The notes below the pieces were generated by a model that worked only from the letters and a program-made list of their open reading frames with translations, had not been told where the DNA came from and ran no database searches. DNA of 53,732 bases from positions 1 to 53,732 of the forward strand of contig DASYTI010000218.1 of assembly GCA_036002485.1 (NCBI GenBank). The letters are read 5' to 3'. The DNA comes from Candidatus Methylomirabilota bacterium. Its GTDB lineage: Bacteria; Methylomirabilota; Methylomirabilia; Rokubacteriales; CSP1-6. Each line of letters begins with the position of its first letter. Within the stretch, counting starts at the first letter, position 1. The translations under genes were made by a program, and so were the position numbers. Below are positions 47,558 through 53,732 of the stretch, piece by piece.

Positions 47558-47671
47558 CTCGGACCTCCCCTCGGCACGGTGGCGCACCCTCCTGGCCGAG
47601 CCGTGCCTGCTCTTGGTCGATGAGGTGTCGCTCAGCTTCATGCCCAATGGTACAGACACCACCTGCCCCAA

Positions 47672-47719
47672 AAGAGGAACGGGCACCCCCCGGCCCCTGG
47701 GGGGGTGCCCGTCCCTCTT
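47672..47719 (-). terminator. Long GC-rich hairpin after the Tat amidohydrolase gene
   Basis: AAGAGG-ACGGGCACCCCCC pairs almost perfectly with GGGGGGTGCCCGT-CCTCTT around a GGCCCCTG loop (about 20-bp stem). It starts 23 nt after the stop of the amidohydrolase on the minus strand and likely ends its transcript, though no long T-run follows. The remaining gap (47558-47671) shows no gene. Confidence 0.65.
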
Positions 47720-47742
47720 CTGCGGCGCGAGCTCGACTCTCC

Positions 47743-49248
47743 CTATACCGTCGTGCGCGCTACGTAGCCATAGCGCGCGTTGGTGCGCGCTCCACCCGCG
47801 GCGAGATACTCCGCCTTGATCGCGGCGATCTTGTCGGTGGTAATACCGTGCTGGGCGGTGGTCGTGGGGCGAAGTCGGTAGAGGCGCGCCGAATTGCCGC
47901 CGAAGATCGCGCGCTTCACCGGGCCGTCGGCCGCCCCCAGCGGCTTGAAGCCGTGCTTCTTTTGCATGTCCTCGGGGATCTCGAGCCGGCGCATCGCCTC
48001 GATCTGCCACTGGGGCGAGCCGTACCAGAGCGAGTCGGTGCCCCAGACGACGTGGTCGGCGCCGAGACCCTTGACCAGGGTGCCGATGAAGGCCGCGGCA
48101 AAGCGCGGGTTTGCCACGGCGCACGTTGCGAACGCCGTGCCCACCTCGCCATAGACGTTCTTCACGCCCTGCTTGCTCGGGATCTCGGCCAGGTCGGTCG
48201 CCCACTTGATGCGCCCGGTCTGCTCGAACTCGGCGAGCACCGCGTCGGGCTTCTCTAGAAATGGCCGAAGGGCGCCGTGGTACATGACGAAGTTGATCTT
48301 CGGCCAGTCCTTAGCCGCCTTGCCGACGTCCTTGACGGTCGCGTACTCCCAGACGCCCGGCCACGACGTCTCGTAGTCGGCGGGCAGGAGCCCCTTGTGG
48401 ATGCACACGGTCGTGATGCCGGACTTCACGGCCTTTTCGTAGAACGGGTACATGAGCTTGTCGTCGTCGAGCCACCAATACGACTGCAGCTTGGAGGGAA
48501 ACAGGGGATCGCCGATGGTGTAACCCTTCCAGCTGTCGGGCTTGAGGGTGGCGATCGCGCGGTCCACTTCCTCCATCCACCCTTGTTTCTTCGGCGTGAA
48601 CACGGCGTGGCCGAGGAGACGACGGGAGCCGGAGAACTTGTTGATGGACATGCGGGCGGCCGCGATCTGGTCGTTGGTCAGGAGGTCCCAGCTCGGGTCG
48701 TCGAAGGGCGCGCCGGAGAGCAGCGCGATCTTGGTGTCGCTGTCGACGAAGATCTCCTTGAGGTAGTTCTCGAACTTGAACCGGGCGAGGTTGCTCTCGC
48801 CCCACAGCTCGGGGTTCCAGTTCGCCTTGGCGTACTTGGCCAGGTCGAGCAACCCTTCCTGCTTGAAGTCGTCGCGGACGAAGTGCGTCTGGGCGTCCAC
48901 GATGAACTGTCCGGAGAGCGCCTTGGCCCGCTTGTCGGCCACCCCCGGCGTGGCCGCCTCCGCTCGACTCACCTCGAACACGGGGCCGAACACGTCGTTC
49001 ATGGCGAGGAAGGCCGCGGCCATGCCGGCGCTGGAGGCCAGAAACTGGCGGCGGCTCAGCCCGTGCCGGGGGGCGAGATCGCCGGCGAGCTCTTTCACCC
49101 GCGCCTCCACGCGACGCTGCTCCCGCGTCTGGGGCAGAGGGTTGTACTCGCCGTTCGATACGATCTGGGTGGGCACCGGGCCTCTGTAGGCTGTGACCTC
49201 GGCCGGCATCGTGCGCTTCAGCTCGTCGTCACTGAGGTAGTGCGGCAT
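47743..49248 (-). CDS. Tat-exported amidohydrolase family protein
   Basis: The 501-residue protein has a Tat signal placed unusually far in: SRRQFLASSAGMAAAFLAMN at residues about 65-84, after a 64-residue polar N-terminus. The mature domain is a metal-dependent amidohydrolase: FIVDAQTHFVRDD (DxxxH form), TTVCIHKGLLP, INFVMYHGALR and VVWGTDSLWYGSPQWQIEAM (20 residues). It would hydrolyse an unknown compound in the periplasm. ATG 49248 follows AGGAGGAG. Related but not close to the amidohydrolase at 44832. Confidence 0.87.
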   Translation of the reverse strand: MPHYLSDDELKRTMPAEVTAYRGPVPTQIVSNGEYNPLPQTREQRRVEARVKELAGDLAPRHGLSRRQFLASSAGMAAAFLAMNDVFGPVFEVSRAEAATPGVADKRAKALSGQFIVDAQTHFVRDDFKQEGLLDLAKYAKANWNPELWGESNLARFKFENYLKEIFVDSDTKIALLSGAPFDDPSWDLLTNDQIAAARMSINKFSGSRRLLGHAVFTPKKQGWMEEVDRAIATLKPDSWKGYTIGDPLFPSKLQSYWWLDDDKLMYPFYEKAVKSGITTVCIHKGLLPADYETSWPGVWEYATVKDVGKAAKDWPKINFVMYHGALRPFLEKPDAVLAEFEQTGRIKWATDLAEIPSKQGVKNVYGEVGTAFATCAVANPRFAAAFIGTLVKGLGADHVVWGTDSLWYGSPQWQIEAMRRLEIPEDMQKKHGFKPLGAADGPVKRAIFGGNSARLYRLRPTTTAQHGITTDKIAAIKAEYLAAGGARTNARYGYVARTTV

Positions 49249-49674
49249 CGCTCTCCTCCTTCTGGTTCGACGCGCCCCTGGATCCGCAACATTGCGTTGT
49301 CCAGAGCTGGGAGTCCCCTGGGCGCGGCGGTGACGAAAGGAGCAGTAACTCCGTTGGTGCGACGAGTCAAGGCGCGACGCGGCTTGTCGTTATAGAGGCG
49401 CATCCGAAGATCACCAGCGAGAAAATACGTGGTGGACTGGACGGTGACCACGCGCTAGCTGCCCGCGCGTCTCTCCCCTGACGCCGCTCCGCTTCGGGGG
49501 CGAGCAAGACCGGGGAAGCGGCAAAAACCCGTTGCCGCGCGAGGGCCCCGCCAGGACACGAACAGGAGCGATGAGGCCCGCGCGGACGTCCAGTCCAACG
49601 GGATTCTACACCGGCTTCCGAGGCTCCCGCCAGCGAGCTCGCTTTGCAGCATCGAGGTCACCCCGCATGATGCA
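49249..49674. other. Intergenic region upstream of the Tat amidohydrolase
   Basis: No gene is seen. On the minus strand a TTGACT lies near 49365, about 115 nt before the start codon, with only a weak -10 (TTACTG) 16 nt further on. It may be the promoter region of the Tat amidohydrolase. Confidence 0.4.
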
Positions 49675-49785
49675 CCGGGGTCAGGTCTTGCAATACGACA
49701 GTGGGTAGCGGCGGAGCGTATCTCCGCGCGTACATGTTGAGTCTCTGAGACATCAGGTATCGGGTCAGGTCTTGAGATCCAACAT
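49675..49785 (+). repeat. 111-bp repeat, family D copy 1
   Basis: Begins CCGGGGTCAGGTCTTGCAAT and ends CGGGTCAGGTCTTGAGATCC plus AACAT, so GGGTCAGGTCTTG occurs near both ends. A second copy, about 95% identical (six differences), lies exactly 1740 bp downstream in the same orientation at 51415-51525. Repeats of this kind often accompany Y1 (REP-associated) transposases; none is seen here. Confidence 0.82.
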
Positions 49786-49825
49786 CCCTGTGCCAGAGCC
49801 CTCGTAGCGCGCGCCGACGGCGGTC

Positions 49826-49945
49826 ATGAAGGAGCTCGCCGAGGACTGCGCCGCCGACGGCGTGTACGAGTTCTTCTTCTGCGCGTCCCCGCTGGTGATC
49901 AGCCGCGACACGGGCTCGCCCATCAATCCTCAGACGATCAAGTAG
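49826..49945 (+). pseudogene. Short gene fragment next to the 111-bp repeat
   Basis: A 39-codon open frame (MKELAEDCAADGVYEFFFCA ... SPINPQTIK) ends at TAG 49943-49945. It looks like the C-terminus of a longer protein whose remainder was lost at the repeat; an in-frame stop lies just upstream. The parent family is not recognised. Confidence 0.4.
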
Positions 49946-50293
49946 GGGAGACCGGCAATCACGGCGGTACCGAGCGCGAGAGCGCCCATGTCTCGGACTG
50001 CGCTCCGTGTAGTGAGCTCTGCCACAATGTCGGAATAGTTGCCAAAGCCCTGTTGCTGGCCCCGGAGGTCCCAAAGCACATTTCCTATCTGTGGCAATGG
50101 TTTGGCGATGTTGTCGAGGGTGGCTCTGCCCAGAGGTTGGGTGGCTCCTGCAGCTTTTCCCGCTCACCACGCGTGGAATTCGTGGATAAGGTGTCGAAAG
50201 ACTTTACATTTCTTGCTTCGATTTGCAACACGAGATCAGCAGTCCCAGGCTTTTTCTGTGGCAAGTCGAAATGTTATCGCGCTGTATCAATTC
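49946..50293. other. Lower-GC intergenic region upstream of the PEP-CTERM-like gene
   Basis: No gene is seen in this stretch, which has lower GC than its surroundings. It leads into the sigma-54-type promoter at 50294. The direct repeats found upstream of the first PEP-CTERM gene are not repeated here; only the partial match TTGCAACA near 50223 is seen. Confidence 0.4.
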
Positions 50294-50309
50294 TGGTACA
50301 GCCTTTGCT
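50294..50309 (+). promoter_or_regulatory. Sigma-54-type -24/-12 promoter of the second PEP-CTERM-like gene
   Basis: TGGTACAGCCTTTGCT matches the RpoN consensus TGGCACR-N4-TTGCW with one difference. The invariant GG (50295-50296) and GC (50307-50308) are 10 nt apart. The leader to ATG 50397 would be about 75 nt. Confidence 0.68.
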
Positions 50310-50396
50310 CGGAGAGGCACTGCTCCCTGTGCGGAGCCCTGCACGCGAAGTTTTCCGCTCCACGGCTGTCGACCCTGAGAAAAGGGGAGGAAGCTT

Positions 50397-51320
50397 ATGA
50401 AACGGGCAGTAGCGCTGTTATTCATCATCGCTGTTTGCTGCCCCGCAGCAGCTTGGGCAGGGCCCGTCATCCTCGGCGGTGACGATCTCACCGACCACGG
50501 GTCCCGCAGTGGAGCTGTGAACCTCGAGGGCTGGCTCTACATCGAAAAGGCGCTGACGAACCTGAACCCGAACGTCACGAGAACGGGACCGTTCACGACC
50601 GACATCGCGGCGATCGGCTCCGCTGCGGTTGTAGGGTGCCCGCCGGCGTGTCCAGGCAGCAACGCGGGCGCGGCCATCGCCTCCGCAGCCGGCAACGCGG
50701 GGCTGGGTGTCACCTTCTTTGATGGTGCGGCCGTCATCAACGGCTTCTTTGCCAGCCTCGCGTCCGGGGCGGTCAATCCCCGGATCATCTGGCTGGCTGG
50801 CTCCGACGCGAGCAATGACGAGGACGCGGCCGAAATCGCTGCGGTCAACGCGAATGCCGCCGCGCTCAACTCCTACGTGGCTTCGGGCGGTGGCCTCATG
50901 TCGCATGGTATATCCAGTGCCGGCGTGTATGACTGGCTGAGCACGCTCTTGCCAGGCATCACCACGCCTGGCATTTGCAACTCGACGGGGGCCACCCTCA
51001 CTCCGGCTGGGCAGGCCGCCTTCCCGGGCTTGACCAACAGCAACATCGACGCAAACGCGGGTCCCTGTCATAACACGTTCGGAGGCAACTTCGGCGGCTT
51101 GGTCGCGCTCGCCCTCGACGGTACGGGCACGCCCTACATCATTGGTGGCGGAGGCGGAACGCTGATCCAGTGCGGTCAGCCCGGCCAACCTCCGTGCCCC
51201 ACCACGGGGGTACCTTTCCCTTCCACGCTGGGCCTGCTGCTTTCGGCGGGTGGCTTCGGCCTCGCGGTTCGGCTCTGGCGCGCTCGCAGGAGCCAGCACC
51301 AGAGCGCCCTGATCGAATAG
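50397..51320 (+). CDS. Surface protein with variant PEP-CTERM-type tail
   Basis: The 307-residue protein has a signal peptide (about 1-21, ending AAWAGP), a Gly/Ala/Asn-rich secreted domain, and a C-terminal tripartite tail: VPFPSTLGLL, hydrophobic LSAGGFGLAV, basic RLWRARRSQ. The motif is VPFP where the usual exosortase signal is VPEP, so sorting may be by a variant enzyme or lost. Six cysteines in the body could form disulphides (for example GCPPACPG). ATG 50397 follows GGGGAGG. A sigma-54-type promoter upstream supports membership in the PEP-CTERM system. The gene is bracketed by the 111-bp repeats. Confidence 0.75.
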   Translation: MKRAVALLFIIAVCCPAAAWAGPVILGGDDLTDHGSRSGAVNLEGWLYIEKALTNLNPNVTRTGPFTTDIAAIGSAAVVGCPPACPGSNAGAAIASAAGNAGLGVTFFDGAAVINGFFASLASGAVNPRIIWLAGSDASNDEDAAEIAAVNANAAALNSYVASGGGLMSHGISSAGVYDWLSTLLPGITTPGICNSTGATLTPAGQAAFPGLTNSNIDANAGPCHNTFGGNFGGLVALALDGTGTPYIIGGGGGTLIQCGQPGQPPCPTTGVPFPSTLGLLLSAGGFGLAVRLWRARRSQHQSALIE

Positions 51321-51414
51321 CTCCGAACCGACTAGGGGAGGGCGACGGTCAAGACCGTGCTAGACTGTCTCCCTCCCCGCTCCGTCCGTTCGCCCCCACC
51401 GGCGCCGCTCAGAG

Positions 51415-51525
51415 CCGGGGTCAGGTCTTGCAATGCGACAGTGGGTAGCAGCGGAGCGTATCTCCGCGCGTACACGTTGAGTCCCCGAGACATCAGGTAT
51501 CGGGTCAGCTCTTGAGATCCAACAT
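51415..51525 (+). repeat. 111-bp repeat, family D copy 2
   Basis: Same sequence and orientation as 49675-49785 with six differences. Its right end cuts the coding sequence of a minus-strand amidohydrolase after codon 48. Confidence 0.82.
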
Positions 51526-51526
51526 G

Positions 51527-51670
51527 CCCGTCGGCATCGATGGTCGCGGCCGCCGCGCCCCGGATCTTCCCGACGATCGTCCCGTCCTGGATCGCCACGT
51601 CGGCTCGATAGCGCGAAAACCCCGTCCCGTCGACGACTATCCCGTTCCTGATGAGCAGGTCGTAAGCCAT
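51527..51670 (-). pseudogene. Truncated amidohydrolase (D-aminoacylase paralogue), N-terminus only
   Basis: ATG 51670, preceded by GGGAGC, starts MAYDLLIRNGIVVDGTGFSR, a close relative of the intact D-aminoacylase that begins MAYDLLVKNGRIIDGSGRPA. After DADGH (residue 49) the frame runs into the 111-bp repeat; the HxH metal site and all the rest are missing. It lies 16 nt after the intact gene's stop, so the locus once held a tandem pair. Confidence 0.8.
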
Positions 51671-51686
51671 GATGCTCCCGGTCGCC

Positions 51687-53378
51687 TCAGGCGGCTTGAT
51701 GGCGGGTGTTGTGCAGCACGCGGCCCGGATAGCTGCCCGTGTGGGTGCCCTTCTCCATCAGCACCTCGCCGTTCACGATGGTGTAGTGGATGCCCTCGGC
51801 CAGCTCTCGCATCCGCCAGCCGTTGCTCGGAAAATCGTGGACCACGTCTTCGGGGACCGGACGGACGGTGTCGGGATCGAAGACGACGAGGTCGGCGGCC
51901 ATCCCCGGCTGCAGGAGGCCGCGATCGTAGATGCCGAAGGCCGAGGCGGAGTCGAAGGTGAGCCGGCGGACGGCCAGCTCGAGCGACATGATGCCCTTCT
52001 CGCGCACCCAGTAGCCGAGCAACCGCGTGGGGTTCGACACATTCGAGTGGAACTGCACGTGGGCGCCGCCGTCGGAGAGCCCCACCACGGCGTAGGGGCT
52101 GCCCAGGATCTGCGCGACCGCCTCGGTGTCCATGTTGATCTCGCCGAGACTGAACACCGTCTCCAGGTCCTCCTCGACGGCCAGGTCGAGGAAGGCGTCG
52201 AGCGGATGCTTGCCTTGCCCCTTGGCGATCTCCGCGATGTGCTGTCCCCGGAGGCCGCGGTTCTTCGGGAGCACCGGCTCCTCCACGATCATCAGGTCCC
52301 AGCGCTTGGAGAACGTCGAGTCCGGCCCGAGGGGCGCCTCGACCTCGCTCCGGAGCTTCGCCCGGATCTCCGGGTTCTGATAGGCGGCAAGCTTCTCGGC
52401 ATCGGAGGCCTGGAGGATGGGCAGCCAGGTGGGCATGCTCCGGAACACCTGGCAGTTCTTCATGGTGAACCGGTTCACCACGCTCCCGGGATTGCAGAGC
52501 GGGATCGCGCGGATCCCCTGCTTGACCGTCGCCTCGACGTGGGCCAGGTGCTTTTGCCACCGCCCCGGCTGACGCGCCTGCTCGAGGAGCGTGTTGTACA
52601 TGACCGTCCGACCGCAGGCCTGGGAGAGCCGGCTGAGCAGGCCGTCCTTCAGCTCGGGATTGGTGCCGCCGCCGCACTGGATCACGCCGGTGCCCGCCTC
52701 GCGCAGGACGTCGGCCAGGGCGAACAGCTCCGACTCCGGCGCGCACGCGGCGGGGATGCGCGTCCCCGCGATGTCGAAGTGGTTCATGTTGCGCGTGATC
52801 GACAAGCCGAGGGCCCCCGCCTCGAGCGCCTCCCGCACCACCCGCCGCATGGCCTCGAGCTCGGCGTCGGTGGCCGGGCGCTCCGAGCAGTCGGCGCCCA
52901 TGGTGTAGAGCCGGACCGCCGAGTGTCCGACGAGCGTCCCCACGTTCACGCCGAGCCGCTGGCCGATCGCCCTCATGTACTCGGGGTACGTCTCCCACGT
53001 CCAGGGCACGCCCGCCTGGAGCACGTCCATGGGGATGGCCTCGACGTAGGACAGCATGCCGGCCAGCTTGTCGCGCTCGTGGGCCTTGACGGGAGCGAGG
53101 GCCAGCGAGCAGTTGCCGATGATGACGGTGGTCGCCCCGTGGTGGGACGAGAAGGTGCAGAGCGGGTCCCAGAGGACCTGGGCGTCGTAGTGGCAGTGGT
53201 TGTCGACGAACCCCGGCGCCACCACGCGTCCATCCGCCTCGATCACCCGCCGCGCGGGGCCGTCGAGGCGTCCGAGCTCCACGATCTTGCCTCGGGCCAT
53301 CGCCACATCGCCGTTGAAGGCGGGCCGACCGGAGCCATCGATGATGCGACCGTTCTTGACGAGGAGATCGTAGGCCAT
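51687..53378 (-). CDS. N-acyl-D-amino-acid deacylase (D-aminoacylase) family amidohydrolase
   Basis: The 563-residue protein has the amidohydrolase metal motif in PGFVDNHCHYDAQVLWDP (H61, H63), the TTVIIGNCSLALAPV segment typical of D-aminoacylases, and SDGGAHVQFHSN plus PGMAADLVVFDPDTVRP near the end. Members cleave N-acyl-D-amino acids, or related amides and carbamates. It starts at ATG 53378. The truncated paralogue lies downstream and a solute-binding protein gene diverges upstream. Confidence 0.9.
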   Translation of the reverse strand: MAYDLLVKNGRIIDGSGRPAFNGDVAMARGKIVELGRLDGPARRVIEADGRVVAPGFVDNHCHYDAQVLWDPLCTFSSHHGATTVIIGNCSLALAPVKAHERDKLAGMLSYVEAIPMDVLQAGVPWTWETYPEYMRAIGQRLGVNVGTLVGHSAVRLYTMGADCSERPATDAELEAMRRVVREALEAGALGLSITRNMNHFDIAGTRIPAACAPESELFALADVLREAGTGVIQCGGGTNPELKDGLLSRLSQACGRTVMYNTLLEQARQPGRWQKHLAHVEATVKQGIRAIPLCNPGSVVNRFTMKNCQVFRSMPTWLPILQASDAEKLAAYQNPEIRAKLRSEVEAPLGPDSTFSKRWDLMIVEEPVLPKNRGLRGQHIAEIAKGQGKHPLDAFLDLAVEEDLETVFSLGEINMDTEAVAQILGSPYAVVGLSDGGAHVQFHSNVSNPTRLLGYWVREKGIMSLELAVRRLTFDSASAFGIYDRGLLQPGMAADLVVFDPDTVRPVPEDVVHDFPSNGWRMRELAEGIHYTIVNGEVLMEKGTHTGSYPGRVLHNTRHQAA

Positions 53379-53605
53379 GCGTCCCTCCAGTTGAGAGTTT
53401 GTCCGCGAGAAGGTTATCCCAACTGCGGGATTTATGCGAGGCCTGAGAGGGAAGCGCCGTGTCAGGCGGCGGCCTCGCGTCCGAGCGACACTCAGCTGAC
53501 CTCTGCTCTATTGACTCTGGGTGGCTTGACGAAGCGGCCCGACGGGAATAGAAAGAGCCCACCCAATCCGGCCCTACGTCTTCTCCACAATGGGAGGTCG
53601 CCACG

Positions 53606-53732
53606 ATGGACGACCACGCACTCCGCGAGCTGATCCGACAGGTCACGACGGGCGCCCTGAGCCGCCGTCGCTTCGTCCAGACGATGATCGGCGTGGGCCT
53701 GACCGCGCCGATGGCCGCCCGGATGCTGGCCA
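53606..53732 (+). CDS. Tat-exported ABC substrate-binding protein (N-terminus, partial)
   Basis: From ATG 53606 (GGGAGG 8 nt upstream) the frame runs to the window edge: MDDHALRELIRQVTTGALSR, then RRFVQTMIGVGLTAPMAARM. The SRRRFVQTM segment is a twin-arginine signal, and the start is typical of peptide-type (family 5) binding proteins of this lineage. TTGACG near 53526 with an AATAGA-like box 16-17 nt downstream may be its promoter. Product assignment rests on the first 42 residues only. Confidence 0.65.
   Translation, partial: MDDHALRELIRQVTTGALSRRRFVQTMIGVGLTAPMAARMLA

Noticed and set aside
49658-50170. A minus-strand gene across the first 111-bp repeat
   Set aside because: The translation is low-complexity and runs through the repeat; the same repeat-derived peptide appears at the second copy, so it is read-through of repeat sequence.
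51669-53633. A 654-codon plus-strand frame opposite the D-aminoacylase
   Set aside because: Antisense shadow; the minus-strand protein has a full family match with metal-binding motifs.
1-53732. tRNA, rRNA or prophage genes
   Set aside because: No cloverleaf, rRNA segment, integrase or phage structural gene was recognised on either strand by eye; a covariance-model search would be needed to exclude a tRNA fully.

Overview
The window is a GC-rich bacterial chromosome segment with densely packed, often overlapping genes, GTG/TTG starts and many short palindromic repeats. Gene content points to an uncultivated soil or aquifer lineage of the Rokubacteria/Methylomirabilota type: several ABC solute-binding proteins, CaiB/BaiF CoA-transferase, multiple SDRs and amidohydrolases, PEP-CTERM proteins, and probable selenoproteins. 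That placement is inference from gene style, not a phylogenetic result. TGA is an ordinary stop in most genes here, so the genetic code is standard.

Layout. 1-813 is the 5' part of a uroporphyrinogen-decarboxylase-family gene. 1.0-4.7 kb is an ECF sigma / anti-sigma pair plus a secreted DUF4139 protein and a small secreted protein; two promoters of identical architecture (GGAACT-N16-GTCTAA) define a small ECF regulon. 4.7-5.7 kb is a PEP-CTERM protein behind a sigma-54-type promoter. 5.8-9.5 kb is a peptide-type ABC importer without its ATPases. 9.5-12.3 kb (minus) holds a radical-SAM/HhH protein, a thioesterase, a small DUF3303-like protein and a toxin-first toxin-antitoxin pair. 12.3-16.7 kb (minus) is a tightly coupled operon: threonine-synthase-like enzyme, CysO-like sulfur carrier, NIL protein, aminotransferase, glycerate 2-kinase. 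16.8-20 kb is a large membrane protein and an NRAMP-related transporter. 20.3-27.8 kb (minus) is lipid/CoA metabolism (SDRs, CoA-transferase), a PhoD phosphatase, a YihY membrane protein, a catalytically dead HtrA-like protein and a lipoprotein hydrolase.

27.9-31.5 kb (plus) begins with a DsbA/FrnE-like protein whose first active-site Cys codon is TGA, followed by a TPR protein and a family-B DNA polymerase that carries a genomic palindromic repeat in frame beside its catalytic motif C. 31.8-36.1 kb (minus) has an Rv2578c-like radical SAM protein, an RRM protein, an SDR, DUF309 and RDD proteins. 36.1-43 kb (plus) is moeA, tldD, a periplasmic rhodanese with an in-frame TGA exactly at the catalytic Cys, tldE/pmbA and a split transketolase. 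43-53.7 kb is more mosaic: a lower-GC YCII gene, a GNAT remnant, a porin, amidohydrolases, solute-binding proteins, and a second PEP-CTERM-like gene with its own sigma-54-type promoter, bracketed by two 111-bp repeats, one of which abuts a truncated amidohydrolase.

The strongest signals are (i) two probable selenocysteine redox proteins, each followed at nearly the same distance by a hairpin with the same apical loop, (ii) the palindromic repeat translated inside DNA polymerase B, (iii) palindromes placed exactly at stop codons with compensatory changes in their arms, and (iv) the two short regulons (ECF and sigma-54/PEP-CTERM) readable directly from promoter sequence.
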